Below the pieces are notes generated by a model. It did not search any database. It worked only from the letters and a program-made list of their open reading frames with translations, and had not been told where the DNA came from. From Agathobaculum sp. NTUH-O15-33 (GTDB lineage: Bacteria > Bacillota > Clostridia > Oscillospirales > Butyricicoccaceae): 64,000 nucleotides of DNA. Positions 15,509 to 24,132 of this stretch are shown here, piece by piece. Location of the stretch: contig NZ_CP136187.1 of assembly GCF_033193315.1 (NCBI RefSeq), forward strand, positions 2,921,501 through 2,985,500. Reading direction: 5' to 3'. Positions within the stretch are counted from its first letter, which is position 1. Each line of letters starts with the position of its first letter. The translations under genes and the position numbers were made by a program.

Positions 15509-16792
15509 TTAAATGCGTTCCCGTTTCTTTTCCCGTGAAACCGTGACGCCGTGGCGAATCGGCTTCCACTCGACCTTTTGCAACAGCGCAACGACCGAGA
15601 TCGGAATATAAGTAAGCATAAAAAACGGGAAGGTAAAGGTATAAAGGATTTTCTTTGCAGTCGAGCCTTCGATGTTTTTCCACTCGGCCGCCATCGTGAC
15701 CGCACCGAACAAAAACAGGCTCATGGAAATGCCCTTGACCGTCATAAGCAGGATGCGCAGCATCATGCGCATGACGCGGTAAACAATAAAGGTGGGCTGT
15801 GAGAAGCAGGCGAAGCAGATCAGCAGGCCAACGGCAAGCGCGCCAAGCGTGATCAGGTTGCTGGGCGCCACCGTCATCAGCATATCGTAGCAGGAAAAGC
15901 CCTTGCGGCCGCCGCGACCGATGCCGCGCACCAGCGTGCCGGTATACTTCGCATCGATCTGGTAAAAGCCCTTGCTCCAGCGCATGCGCTGGTCCCAGGA
16001 CTGGCGGAATTCAGTGGGCTGCTCATCATATACGACCGCGGTGCCGCAGTAGCCGATCTTACGGCCCAGCGTGGCACAAACAACGGAAAACTCAATATCC
16101 TCGGTCAGCAGGTGATAGGGCCAGCCGCCGTCCTCCCGGATAACCTCCGCGGAAATAAGGAAGCCGGTGCCCGATACCGCGCAGTTGACGCCCATCTGCG
16201 CGCGCGGCTTGTTGAGCAAACGCGCTTCGCGCAGGAACCACAGCGCATAGCCTGCCGTGATCCAGTTGTCGCAAAAGTTTTTGGAGTTGCGGTAGCTTGT
16301 CAGCGCGGCGTACTCGCCATGGGCAAACATCTTGTTCATTTCTGAAACAAAATTGGGGTCTACGATGTTGTCCGCGTCAAAGACCATGTAAGCGTCGTAG
16401 TAATCATCGCCCTTTTGCTCGGCGATCGCTTTCAGCAAATAATCCATGGCGTAGCCCTTGCCCACCTGCACCTTGTTGAAGCGCTCAAACACGGTGGCTC
16501 CGGCCTGACGCGCCACACGCGCCGTGTCATCCGTGCAGTTATCCGCAACAACGTAAATGTCGAGCAGTTTTCCCGGGTAATTTTGCCGCTTCAGGCTGTG
16601 GATCAGATCAGCAATCACCACTTCCTCGTTTCGGGCGGCGATCATCACCGCATAACGCCCTAGCGAAGCGTCTTGGCAGCCCCGTTTGCCCCGGCCGATC
16701 AGGCCGGCGACTAAGTAAAACAGCTGATAGGCATAGGCCACTGAAAAAAAGACAAACAGCACAAATTGCAGTGTCTGTAAAAATCGTAACAT
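15509..16792 (-). CDS. Processive family-2 glycosyltransferase, membrane-bound
   Basis: The 427-residue protein has an N-terminal membrane helix (~7-31), a GT-A catalytic domain (~45-275) with ARNEE, VADNCTDDT, the DxD metal motif in VFDADN, LLTEDIEF (base) and QRMRW (the QxxRW motif of processive beta-glycosyltransferases), then four or so C-terminal helices. This architecture is shared with hyaluronan, cellulose and poly-N-acetylglucosamine synthases, so it probably makes and exports an extracellular polysaccharide. No accessory genes adjoin it, and the sugar is unknown. Confidence 0.9.
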   Translation of the reverse strand: MLRFLQTLQFVLFVFFSVAYAYQLFYLVAGLIGRGKRGCQDASLGRYAVMIAARNEEVVIADLIHSLKRQNYPGKLLDIYVVADNCTDDTARVARQAGATVFERFNKVQVGKGYAMDYLLKAIAEQKGDDYYDAYMVFDADNIVDPNFVSEMNKMFAHGEYAALTSYRNSKNFCDNWITAGYALWFLREARLLNKPRAQMGVNCAVSGTGFLISAEVIREDGGWPYHLLTEDIEFSVVCATLGRKIGYCGTAVVYDEQPTEFRQSWDQRMRWSKGFYQIDAKYTGTLVRGIGRGGRKGFSCYDMLMTVAPSNLITLGALAVGLLICFACFSQPTFIVYRVMRMMLRILLMTVKGISMSLFLFGAVTMAAEWKNIEGSTAKKILYTFTFPFFMLTYIPISVVALLQKVEWKPIRHGVTVSREKKRERI

Positions 16793-16857
16793 ATTTGTTT
16801 GTGATCCCCTTTACTTTAAGGTTCTGGTTGCTCACTTACTCTTGATGTCCACGTATT

Positions 16858-16885
16858 ATCATAGCACTTTACACAGTATTTGCAA
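16858..16885 (-). promoter_or_regulatory. Probable promoter of the GT2 gene
   Basis: Minus strand TTGCAA (16885-16880), 16-base spacer, TATGAT (16863-16858), about 65 bases before the start codon. Confidence 0.6.
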
Positions 16886-17130
16886 CCTTTTTTTAGGCAA
16901 ATCCACTTGATAAAATCATTTTTCACTCTTGTCACAAAAAAGGATGCACGCAAGGCGGTTTTTTTATCACTCTTTTTCGTCAAACGCCGTAACTTTACCG
17001 CAGGTAGGTCCGTCCATATTTTCCATGCTGGCATTGTTAATAGTATCGCACAGAAACCTGAAGAAATCACGCATAAAATTCTTAATTTTTTCTGAATTTT
17101 TTACGCACCTGTTTTCTCAGCCCGCCGCCG
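16886..17130. other. AT-rich intergenic stretch without recognisable genes
   Basis: Short open frames here lack ribosome binding sites and family motifs. Poly-T and poly-A runs are frequent, and nothing else stands out. Confidence 0.5.
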
Positions 17131-17170
17131 ACATGTCAAAGCACCGGGAGGCTCAATGCCCCCGGTGCTT
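17131..17170 (-). repeat. Second copy of the yjdF 3' end and terminator
   Basis: These 40 bases match 17353-17392 at 39 positions. On the minus strand they include a copy of the last yjdF codons (KHRGH-stop) and its hairpin, detached from the gene by the repeat between them. Confidence 0.8.
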
Positions 17171-17352
17171 CAGACTGTCAAAAAACTATTTTTTGACAGC
17201 CTGTCGATCGAAACAAAGCCCCATTTCGATCGAGAATTCCGGCTTCTGCGCGCGCCTTACAGGCACACTTGAAGCCGGTTTGTATCAAAACCGAGATACT
17301 TGCTCCCGGTTTTGATGGATTTTATGCGCGCTGCGGCGCGAAGGGTGCTTTA
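17171..17352 (+). repeat. Structured intergenic repeat element, copy 2
   Basis: The 182-base element is homologous to 8038-8252 and lies in the same orientation. Its stems are kept, and in the arm pair 17284-17293/17307-17316 two base pairs differ from copy 1 by compensatory changes on both arms. The outer stem CCGGCTTC/GAAGCCGG is fully paired here. It lacks the extra hairpin of copy 1. The flanking terminator is duplicated. Confidence 0.8.
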
Positions 17353-17392
17353 ACATGTCAAAACACCGGGAGGCTCAATGCCCCCGGTGCTT
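17353..17392 (-). terminator. Terminator of yjdF overlapping its last codons
   Basis: The hairpin CACCGGGGGC/GCCTCCCGGTG followed by TTTT on the minus strand begins inside the final yjdF codons. Confidence 0.75.
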
Positions 17393-17794
17393 TTCTTTGC
17401 GCTTTTGCTGATGCTTGGCGTATCGCTCGGCTTGCTCGCGCTCGCGTTCCTCGCGGGTGCGGACGCGCCGCGCTTCCTTGCCCTGTTCGCGCTGGGCGGC
17501 AAGGGCCTGTTGCGCCTTGGTGCCCACGCCCGTCGCTTGCAGTTCACGCTTAACCGCGCGCTGCATGCGCTTCGGGTTGACGCGCCGCTCGCTTTGGCCA
17601 TCGGCACGAACCGGCGGACTGAATCGAAGGCGCCGCCAATTCTGCAACAGAAAGGCGTACACCTCATAATCCCGCGGCTCCGCGCCAAACATCCACTTGC
17701 AGGCCTCATACCTGCCTTCCGTTTCCCGTTCGTAAACGCCGACCCAAAACGGATCGTCGAAAAAAACGGTCACGCGGCTTTGAACCTTACGCAT
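17375..17794 (-). CDS. yjdF: YjdF family protein (DUF2992)
   Basis: The 139-residue protein matches the YjdF family: SRVTVFFDDPFWVGVYER at the N terminus, KWMFGAEPRDYEVYAFLL in the middle and a highly charged coiled tail rich in Lys, Arg and Glu (residues ~85-139). Its biochemical function is unknown. In Firmicutes the gene is typically controlled by the yjdF riboswitch, which responds to azaaromatic compounds, and a leader of that kind precedes it here. RBS AAAGGAGG. The last codons overlap the terminator hairpin. Confidence 0.9.
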   Translation of the reverse strand: MRKVQSRVTVFFDDPFWVGVYERETEGRYEACKWMFGAEPRDYEVYAFLLQNWRRLRFSPPVRADGQSERRVNPKRMQRAVKRELQATGVGTKAQQALAAQREQGKEARRVRTREEREREQAERYAKHQQKRKEKHRGH

Positions 17795-17802
17795 GGTCCA
17801 TT

Positions 17803-17910
17803 CCTCCTTTAGGTATCGCTCTGCAAGGAACGGACAACCAAAGGAGGCAGGTTACTGACGGCGTTTCCGCCGCGCCCGGACTACCGACCGGACTGTGTTT
17901 TTATCCTTGC
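17803..17910 (-). promoter_or_regulatory. yjdF-type riboswitch leader with SD-sequestering segment
   Basis: The ~105-base leader folds with a closing stem GCAAGGA (17910-17904)/TCCTTGC (17829-17823), a hairpin CCGG/CCGG, and a GNRA hairpin CGGCG-GAAA-CGCCG. Its segment CCTCCTTT (complement of 17840-17847) is perfectly complementary to the Shine-Dalgarno AAAGGAGG (complement of 17803-17810), which suggests translational control. Assignment to the yjdF class rests on the downstream gene and on recalled features of the class. Confidence 0.75.
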
Positions 17911-17916
17911 CCCTTC

Positions 17917-17945
17917 ATTATATAGAAGGGCCTACGTCTTGTCAA
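17917..17945 (-). promoter_or_regulatory. Consensus promoter of the yjdF leader
   Basis: Minus strand TTGACA (17945-17940), 17-base spacer, TATAAT (17922-17917): a perfect sigma-A promoter directly before the leader. Confidence 0.9.
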
Positions 17946-18095
17946 TCGCGCCGGATCACGGCAGGGCCGAAGGGACAGCGCCCCGGGATGGTCCAATACA
18001 CCAGCCGCCCCACACCGGCGGCGCGCAGCATGGCCTTAGAAGCCGCATCCGTCCATTCGTACTGCGTTTTGCGGTTCGTCCAGTACCGTCAAGCA
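17946..18095 (-). other. Possible gene remnant
   Basis: On the minus strand ~49 codons (RYWTNRKTQYEWTDAAS... ending VIRRD-stop) read like protein, with Trp/Tyr-rich composition, but a stop lies directly upstream and no start or RBS precedes it. It may be the C-terminal remnant of a lost gene, or chance. Confidence 0.25.
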
Positions 18096-18099
18096 CAAA

Positions 18100-18123
18100 A
18101 AAACCGGCCAAAAGGCCGGTTTT
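18100..18123 (-). terminator. Terminator after corA
   Basis: Hairpin AAAACCGGCC/GGCCGGTTTT with AAAA loop, T tract on the minus strand. Confidence 0.88.
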
Positions 18124-18129
18124 GATCGT

Positions 18130-19072
18130 TTAATAAAGGTTGCGCTTTTTCATTAGATACCATGCGCCCGCGCAGGCAACCATGGAGATGATCAGGGGAA
18201 TCCACCAGAACACATCGCCCGGAATCGCGCCGTTTTCAATATTCATACCATAAAAACCGAACACGATATTGGGAATGGTCATGATGATCGTCAGCACGGT
18301 CAGCACCTTCATGATGATGTTCAGGTTATTCGATACGACCGACGCGTACGCATCCATCGTACCGGACAGGATGCTTGAATAAATGCCCGCCATTTCAATG
18401 GCCTGCCGGATCTCGATCAGCGCGTCTTCAAGTATGTCGCGGTCATCCTCATAGAGCTTGAGCACCCGGCCGCGCAGCACCTTTTCCATCGTTACTTCGT
18501 TGCCCTTTAGGGAAGCCGAGAAATAAACCAGCGATTTGGACAGACCAAGCAGCTGGATCAGCTCCTCGTTCTGGAAGCGAATCGTACAGGCGCTTCTCGA
18601 TCTTGGTAAAGTCGCGCTCGATCATGCGCAGGTTTTTCAAAAAGCGGCCCGCCACGCGCAGCAGGATCTGAAACACGAAGCGCGTACGCATCGAAGTATG
18701 TACGCCCTTTACCGCGCCCTCCGCGATCGAGCGAAGGATCACGCTATCTTCAAGACATACCGTGATGACAGCCGCCCCGCCCACGACGATGCCCATTGGC
18801 AAGGTCGAAAACATCTGCTGGCCGCCCTCCACCGAATTTTTTTCGACCATCGGCACGTCAATGATCATGAGGAGCTGGTCCTCCTCGACTTCGACACGGG
18901 AGCTTTCTTCCGGGTCGAGCGCCGCGCGGACGAACTCTTCTTCCACGCCCGCGGCGCCGGAGATCATATCGATCTCATCCGAGCTGGGGCGCACCATATT
19001 GACCCAGCAGCCCTCCTCAAAGGCGGAGAGCTCGGTCACTCTTCCATCGATTGTTTTGTAAAATTCTACCAT
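18130..19072 (-). pseudogene. corA: CorA-family Mg2+/divalent cation transporter, frameshifted
   Basis: Two overlapping frames together give a complete ~313-residue CorA-type protein. The first (from 19072) has the cytoplasmic domain (FYKTIDGRVTELSAFEEGCWVNMV...), and the second carries the stalk and two C-terminal membrane helices with the family signature YGMN before the periplasmic loop, ending near KKRNLY. The frame changes near 18577, where one extra C on the coding strand separates YDS from FQNEELIQLLGL. Removing that base restores an uninterrupted frame. No slippery sequence is evident, so this is either a recent disabling mutation or a sequencing error. Confidence 0.85.
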
Positions 19073-19189
19073 TTCCTGCCACCTTTCTGCGGCAGGCTAC
19101 CGGAGCGCCTCGCCGCTTATTCGTTTTCGATCAATACTTCGGGGTTCCGAACTCACGACGTTCACTCCTTTGTTACAAAATATCGAGAC

Positions 19190-19223
19190 GTGAGGCGGCG
19201 GAAACAAATTTCCGCCGCCTCAC
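19190..19223. repeat. 15-bp perfect inverted repeat between ftsZ and corA
   Basis: Arms 19190-19204 and 19209-19223 pair exactly around a CAAA loop. It has no clear T tract, so it could be a weak terminator or RNA-processing hairpin after ftsZ. Confidence 0.6.
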
Positions 19224-19266
19224 GGGCTCTTCCATAAAACATGCGTTGGGCGCAAGCCCAGCGTTT

Positions 19267-20409
19267 TTACCGATCCTTATCAAATATGCGCATCAGTACA
19301 TCGAACGCGGCATCGTCGGAGCCGACCTCATTAGAGGGCGAGGGCTTGTCCTCCGCGGCCGTTGCGGTCGCTTCGGTGAACAGACCGGCGGCCTGCGCGG
19401 GTTCGTCCTTCTTGCCTTCTCCGCTCATGCGAGCGGAATTGGGCGCCTTATCAAAGCCGGTCGCAATAACGACGACGCGGATCTCATCGTCCATCTCATC
19501 ATCGATGAAAGCGCCGAAGATGATGTGCGCGTCCGGGTGCGCGGCCTGCTGCACCATGGTCGCCGCGGTCTCCACTTCGTCCAGACCGATATCGTCCGAA
19601 CCGATAACGGATACGATGACGCCGCGCGCCATATCGATCGAGGTTTCGAGCAGCGGGCTGGAAATCGCCATGCGCGCCGCTTCCGCGGCTTTATCTTTCC
19701 CAGCGGCGCGGCCGGTGCCGATATGCGCGAAGCCCGCGTCCTTCATGACGGAGGTAACGTCGGCAAAGTCAAGGTTGATGAAGCCGGGCACGGTGATCAG
19801 TTCGGAAATATTGGCGACCGCCTGACGCAGCACGCCGTCCGCGATTTCAAACGCGTTTTTGAACGTGATCTTCTGCTCGGATACAAACTTTAAGCGTTCG
19901 TTCGGGATGATGACAAGCGAGTCGACGTTCTTGCCCAGTTCGTCGATACCGCCGAGCGCCTGCTCCAGACGCTTTTTGCCTTCAAAGCCAAAGGGACGGG
20001 TGACAACGCCCACGGTGAGGATGCCCATTTCGCGCGCGATCTGCGCCACGACCGGCGCTGCGCCCGTACCGGTGCCGCCGCCCATGCCGGCGGTGATAAA
20101 TACCATATTGGTGCCCGCGAGCGCGGCAGTGATCTGATCCTTGCTTTCTTCCGCCGCCTTGCGGCCGATCTCGGGGTTCGCGCCCGCGCCCTGACCCTTA
20201 GTCAGCTTTTCACCGATCTGGATCTTGGTATCCGCCTGCGAGTAGTTCAGCGCCTGCATATCGGTGTTCACCGAAATAAACTCAACGCCCTGCACGCCGC
20301 TGCTGATCATGCGGTTGACCGCGTTTCCACCGCCGCCACCGATGCCGATAACCTTAATGTTAACTACATTATCGAGGCCCTGTTCAAACTCAAAACCCAT
20401 TCTTGCCAT
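19267..20409 (-). CDS. ftsZ: Cell division GTPase FtsZ
   Basis: The 380-residue tubulin homologue forms the Z-ring. It has the nucleotide-binding N terminus [16 protein letters not shown], the tubulin signature [10 protein letters not shown] (residues ~105-114), the synergy loop NLDFADV, and a variable C-terminal linker (~315-370) ending in [11 protein letters not shown], the peptide that contacts membrane anchors. Its own promoter precedes it in the 189-base gap after ftsQ, and GGAGG sits nine bases before the ATG. No ftsA is found between ftsQ and ftsZ, so anchoring probably depends on SepF or a distant ftsA. Confidence 0.98.
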   Translation of the reverse strand: MARMGFEFEQGLDNVVNIKVIGIGGGGGNAVNRMISSGVQGVEFISVNTDMQALNYSQADTKIQIGEKLTKGQGAGANPEIGRKAAEESKDQITAALAGTNMVFITAGMGGGTGTGAAPVVAQIAREMGILTVGVVTRPFGFEGKKRLEQALGGIDELGKNVDSLVIIPNERLKFVSEQKITFKNAFEIADGVLRQAVANISELITVPGFINLDFADVTSVMKDAGFAHIGTGRAAGKDKAAEAARMAISSPLLETSIDMARGVIVSVIGSDDIGLDEVETAATMVQQAAHPDAHIIFGAFIDDEMDDEIRVVVIATGFDKAPNSARMSGEGKKDEPAQAAGLFTEATATAAEDKPSPSNEVGSDDAAFDVLMRIFDKDR

Positions 20410-20507
20410 CCTCCGTTTATGATAAAGAATCTAACTGACTGATTAATTTTCGGTCTATGGGAAGCTGCGCACTTTCCCGCGCGCGGCCATATGTCCCTAT
20501 TGTTTTA

Positions 20508-20536
20508 ATTTTAACCCTTTTTGACTGGTTTTGCAA
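20508..20536 (-). promoter_or_regulatory. Promoter of ftsZ
   Basis: Minus strand TTGCAA (20536-20531), 17-base spacer, TAAAAT (20513-20508), leaving a ~95-base leader. Confidence 0.75.
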
Positions 20537-20598
20537 CAGATATTAGTGAATTCCTCAAAAAAACTTTGAAATTTCTGTGCCATTCGACCAAAAGGCGC

Positions 20599-21615
20599 TT
20601 AAGCCCCGTCGTCTTCCCAATTTTCATCCTCCTGATCGCCTTGGTCGTCTTCGGCGTCCCCGGTATCGTCCGCGCCGTCGGTTTCGCCGCCGCCGTCCTC
20701 CATACCGTTCAGCGTTTCATCGGGTCCCGCGCCGTTTTCCGTTTTTTGGCCGTTTTGCAGTGCCGTTTGGTCCACGCCATCCAGCGAAACCGCCGAATGC
20801 GCCACGTTCTCGGCCGCGTCCGGCACAAAGTGCAGCCGGTCCCGCGCGTCCCAATACAGCCGTCCGATGTCGGACGGGGATAGCCGGTCGCTGATGACGA
20901 TGGATGCGAACCGCAAACGATAGCTCAGCTCGTCCACCGTACCGACGCGAATGTCGAACCGCCCCAGATAGCCGATGCGGATATCGGTCAGCGATTGCAG
21001 GTTGATAAATTTCAGACCGCCTACCATGTCTCCCTCGCGCAGCGCGTCCAGCACGCACATCAACGCGTCGGCGTAAGCGTCGGTCGTGCGGTCGATCACC
21101 TTGCCGGGCTCCATGCCCATCAGCGAAACGCCGGTCGCGACCGGCAGGCCGCCGTCGTCCGCGCGCTGCTCCAGCACCTTGCCCTTGTCGCTTACGAGAT
21201 AGTAGCCGCCGTCCGACGGCACGGCGAGCGTGGGCTTGCATTCGGTCACGGTCACGGTTAGCTTGTCCGGCAGCTTACGGCGGATCAGCACGGATTCGAG
21301 ATAGGGGAACTTGGCCAGCAGCGCATCGCTGGTTTTTACCTTGTTCCAAAGATATAGGTTGTCCCCCACTTTCACATCCATACCCGATACGATCTCGGCC
21401 TCGGTATAACGCGTCGTGCCCGTCACCTCGATCGCGCTGACCTTGAAAAACACGGTCAGCGCGGTAATGGCGGCGGCAACCAGAATCAGCAGGAACGCCG
21501 CGCGCCCCACCGCGTGCAGAACGCGCTGCCGGCGGCTGGCCTGTCTGCGGCGGGCGGCGGGCGATTTCTGCCGCCGCCGTTTATTCCCGGGCGTTTTTTG
21601 TTTTCGTCGTTTCAT
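20599..21615 (-). CDS. ftsQ: Cell division protein FtsQ/DivIB
   Basis: The 338-residue bitopic protein has a basic cytoplasmic N terminus (KRRKQK... to ~30), one membrane helix (~36-58), a POTRA domain starting VSAIEVTGTTRYTEAEIV, then the beta domain. It ends in a ~60-residue acidic, disordered tail (Asp/Glu/Gly rich, from ~275). The protein links the septal synthase complex with FtsL and FtsB. Its position between murG and ftsZ fits the dcw order. Confidence 0.92.
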   Translation of the reverse strand: MKRRKQKTPGNKRRRQKSPAARRRQASRRQRVLHAVGRAAFLLILVAAAITALTVFFKVSAIEVTGTTRYTEAEIVSGMDVKVGDNLYLWNKVKTSDALLAKFPYLESVLIRRKLPDKLTVTVTECKPTLAVPSDGGYYLVSDKGKVLEQRADDGGLPVATGVSLMGMEPGKVIDRTTDAYADALMCVLDALREGDMVGGLKFINLQSLTDIRIGYLGRFDIRVGTVDELSYRLRFASIVISDRLSPSDIGRLYWDARDRLHFVPDAAENVAHSAVSLDGVDQTALQNGQKTENGAGPDETLNGMEDGGGETDGADDTGDAEDDQGDQEDENWEDDGA

Positions 21616-21633
21616 GGTCTTCCGCCCTTTTGC

Positions 21634-22770
21634 TTATTTTTTACCCGATGCGATCGCCTGCATGATCTGGCGGTAGATCGTTTCGCTGGCGTCCGGAGAA
21701 GCAAGCCTCGTCGCCGCTCTGCCCATCGCGCGCAGCCGGGCGTCGTCCGACAGCAGTGCGCGGATCAGGTTGAACATCGTTTGCGGCAAAGCGTCCTTTT
21801 CCAGCAATACCCGGCAGCCTCCCGCATTTTCAAGCGCGCGCGCGTTTTTTTCCTGATGGTTCTCCGCGACAAAGGGAGAAGGCACCAAAATGCTGGGCCG
21901 CCCCATCAGGCACAGCTCGCCGAGCGTGGCCGCGCCCGCGCGGCACAAGATCAGATCCGCCGCGGCCATGCGATCGTCCATATCATAAATATACTCGACC
22001 AGTTGCAGGCCCGGGTGGTTTTCCAGATCAGCCCCCTGCTCCGCGGCAAGCTTCGGCAGCCACTCGCGCGCCGCCGCGCCCGAGGCGTGCACATGGTGAT
22101 AGCCGACGTTGTTTTTGCATTCCAGCGCCAGCAGACCGGCCATATGCTCGTTCATATATTTGGCACCCATCGAGCCCCAGAAAGAAACGACCAAGCGGTC
22201 ATTTTCGGCAAGTCCGTACTTTTTTCTCGCTCTTTCGCGGTTGGCTGCGGCTATTTCACCCCGCACAGGTGCGCCTGTGACGATCACCTTGTCGCCGCCG
22301 CCAAGCGCTTTTTTTGCCTCTTCAAAGCAGACCAGCACGCGGTCGGCTTTTTGCGCCAGCATCTTGGTCACCTTGCCGGGCAGGGCGTTCACCTCGAGCA
22401 GCACCGTCGGGATGCCGAGCTGCTGCGCGGCCTTTACCACCGCGAACGAGGCATAGCCGCCGCAACCGATAACGCAGTCCGGCGCGGCCTTCCGCAGCAG
22501 CCGCTTGGCTTTGGCTACCGCAGAAACAGCCAGCTTCGCCGCCTTTAGGTTATGCGCGATGCCCTTCGGGCTCATCGAGCGCGAAAGGCCGATGATCTCG
22601 ATCGTATCGAGCGGATAGCCTTCGCGCGGGATCAGCTTATTTTCAATACCCCGCGCCGAGCCCGCGAAACGAATCACGGCATCCGGATGCTTCTGCTCAA
22701 AATAGCGGGCGATGGCAAGGCCGGGCGTCACATGCCCGCCGGTTCCCCCGCCCGTAATATACAACTTCAA
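21634..22770 (-). CDS. murG: Undecaprenyl-PP-MurNAc-pentapeptide GlcNAc transferase
   Basis: The GT28 enzyme adds GlcNAc to lipid I to make lipid II at the inner membrane face. It has the N-terminal glycine loop TGGGTGGHVTPGLAIA, the internal GCGGYASFAVV, and the C-terminal LILCRAGAATLGELCLMGRPSILVP donor-binding region. The start is probably TTG at 22770 (LKLYITGGGTGG, GGGGGGA upstream); a GTG seven codons earlier lacks a ribosome site. Length ~378 residues, normal for the family. Confidence 0.95.
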   Translation of the reverse strand: MKLYITGGGTGGHVTPGLAIARYFEQKHPDAVIRFAGSARGIENKLIPREGYPLDTIEIIGLSRSMSPKGIAHNLKAAKLAVSAVAKAKRLLRKAAPDCVIGCGGYASFAVVKAAQQLGIPTVLLEVNALPGKVTKMLAQKADRVLVCFEEAKKALGGGDKVIVTGAPVRGEIAAANRERARKKYGLAENDRLVVSFWGSMGAKYMNEHMAGLLALECKNNVGYHHVHASGAAAREWLPKLAAEQGADLENHPGLQLVEYIYDMDDRMAAADLILCRAGAATLGELCLMGRPSILVPSPFVAENHQEKNARALENAGGCRVLLEKDALPQTMFNLIRALLSDDARLRAMGRAATRLASPDASETIYRQIMQAIASGKK

Positions 22771-22844
22771 ACCAATTCCCCCCGTTTGCACCGCAAGGCC
22801 GGCATAAGCCTATCATACCCCCGCGCCGCAGCGCATCAAAAATA

Positions 22845-22870
22845 GAGAATTCCGGCTCGCCGGAATTCTC
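22845..22870 (-). terminator. Terminator/attenuator between ftsW and murG
   Basis: Perfect 11-bp stem (22845-22855/22860-22870), then TATTTTT on the minus strand. It may reduce read-through from ftsW into murG. Confidence 0.8.
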
Positions 22871-22909
22871 ATAAAAAGGCCGAGCTCCGCTCAGTCTTTT
22901 TTATTCTAA

Positions 22910-24094
22910 TTATTCCGCCTGCTTTGCGTCAACCCGCATATAGCGTGATATATTCAGTAATATGCCCATCTCGCCCATCTGCATCAGCAGCGCCGTGCCG
23001 CCATAGCTGAAAAACGGCAGGCTCGCGCCCGTGACCGGGATAATGCCCGTGACGACAAACAGGTTCATCAGCGTTTGAATGGCGAGCTTGGCGGTGATAC
23101 CGGTGGCCAGCATGCAGCTGAACCGGTCGGGCGCGGCGCGCGCGATTGTAAAGCCGCGGTAGATCAAATAGGCAAAGATCAAAATGACGATCAAAGCGCC
23201 GATAAAGCCCATTTCCTCGCTCCACGAGGCAAAGATAAAGTCATTTTGCGGTTCGGGCAGATACAGGTGCTTTTGCCGCCCCTGCCCAAGTCCAAGGCCG
23301 AACAGGCCGCCCGAACCGATCGCGATCTGGCTCATCGAGCCTTGAAAGCCCTTATTCGCCATATCGATAAACGGATCGAGCCAGACGTTGATGCGGTCTT
23401 GCACATGCTCTAGCTGCGTATAGAACACCACGCCGAGCGCGCCGCCCGCAATGCCGACGGGGATAAAGTACCACAAACGCATGCCGGCCGCGAACAGCAT
23501 AACGACCGCCATGCCGAGGATGATGATGGTAGCCGAGGTATGCGGTTCCAAAAACAGCAGGCCCGCGAACACGATAAGCAGCAGACCATACGGCCGCGCC
23601 ATGGTTCTCAGACTGCGCACGCTCGATGGATCGCGCGCGATCCAGTAGGCAAAGCAGACGATAACGGCCAGCTTTGCCAACTCGGACGGCTGAAAGCCAA
23701 ACAGCCAGCGCCGCGCGCCGTTGGTCACCGTGCCGATGCCGGGGATGGCCACAAGCACCAGCAGCACGACCGCCGCACCCATGATCGGCTTATAAAACCG
23801 CGCGTAGACGCGGTAATCGATCTTGGAAATCAACATCATCGCGGCAAAGCCCGCCGCGGCGAACATGCCCTGACGGGCGATAAAAAAGGTCGAACTGCCG
23901 TAACGGTAATAACCGGTCGAATAGCTGGCCGAAAACAGCGCGATCAGGCCGATCACAAGCAGCAGCGTGATGGACAGCAGCAGTCCGGCATCCCACGTTT
24001 TGGCGCGCGCGCGGGCATGGGTACGGGCATGCGTACGGGGCAGCGTTTGCTGCCGCACCGCGGGCAGCCGTTCTTTGGTCGAAATAGTAGCCAC
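22910..24094 (-). CDS. ftsW: SEDS peptidoglycan glycosyltransferase FtsW
   Basis: The ~394-residue polytopic protein (about ten helices) belongs to the SEDS family, which polymerises lipid II at the septum together with a class B penicillin-binding protein. Signatures include NGARRWLFGFQPSELAKLAVI, LEPHTSATIIIL, QGSMSQIAIGSGGLFGLGLGQG and the C-terminal VTGASLPFFSYGGTALL. A GTG at 24103 would overlap the Shine-Dalgarno; the GTG at 24094 is spaced better from GAGG and is preferred. The ~25-residue N-terminal tail contains an alternating Thr-His-Ala-Arg tract of unknown role. Confidence 0.93.
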   Translation of the reverse strand: MATISTKERLPAVRQQTLPRTHARTHARARAKTWDAGLLLSITLLLVIGLIALFSASYSTGYYRYGSSTFFIARQGMFAAAGFAAMMLISKIDYRVYARFYKPIMGAAVVLLVLVAIPGIGTVTNGARRWLFGFQPSELAKLAVIVCFAYWIARDPSSVRSLRTMARPYGLLLIVFAGLLFLEPHTSATIIILGMAVVMLFAAGMRLWYFIPVGIAGGALGVVFYTQLEHVQDRINVWLDPFIDMANKGFQGSMSQIAIGSGGLFGLGLGQGRQKHLYLPEPQNDFIFASWSEEMGFIGALIVILIFAYLIYRGFTIARAAPDRFSCMLATGITAKLAIQTLMNLFVVTGIIPVTGASLPFFSYGGTALLMQMGEMGILLNISRYMRVDAKQAE

Positions 24095-24132
24095 GTAGGA
24101 CACCTCACAGTCTCAGGGAAAATGGATGAACG

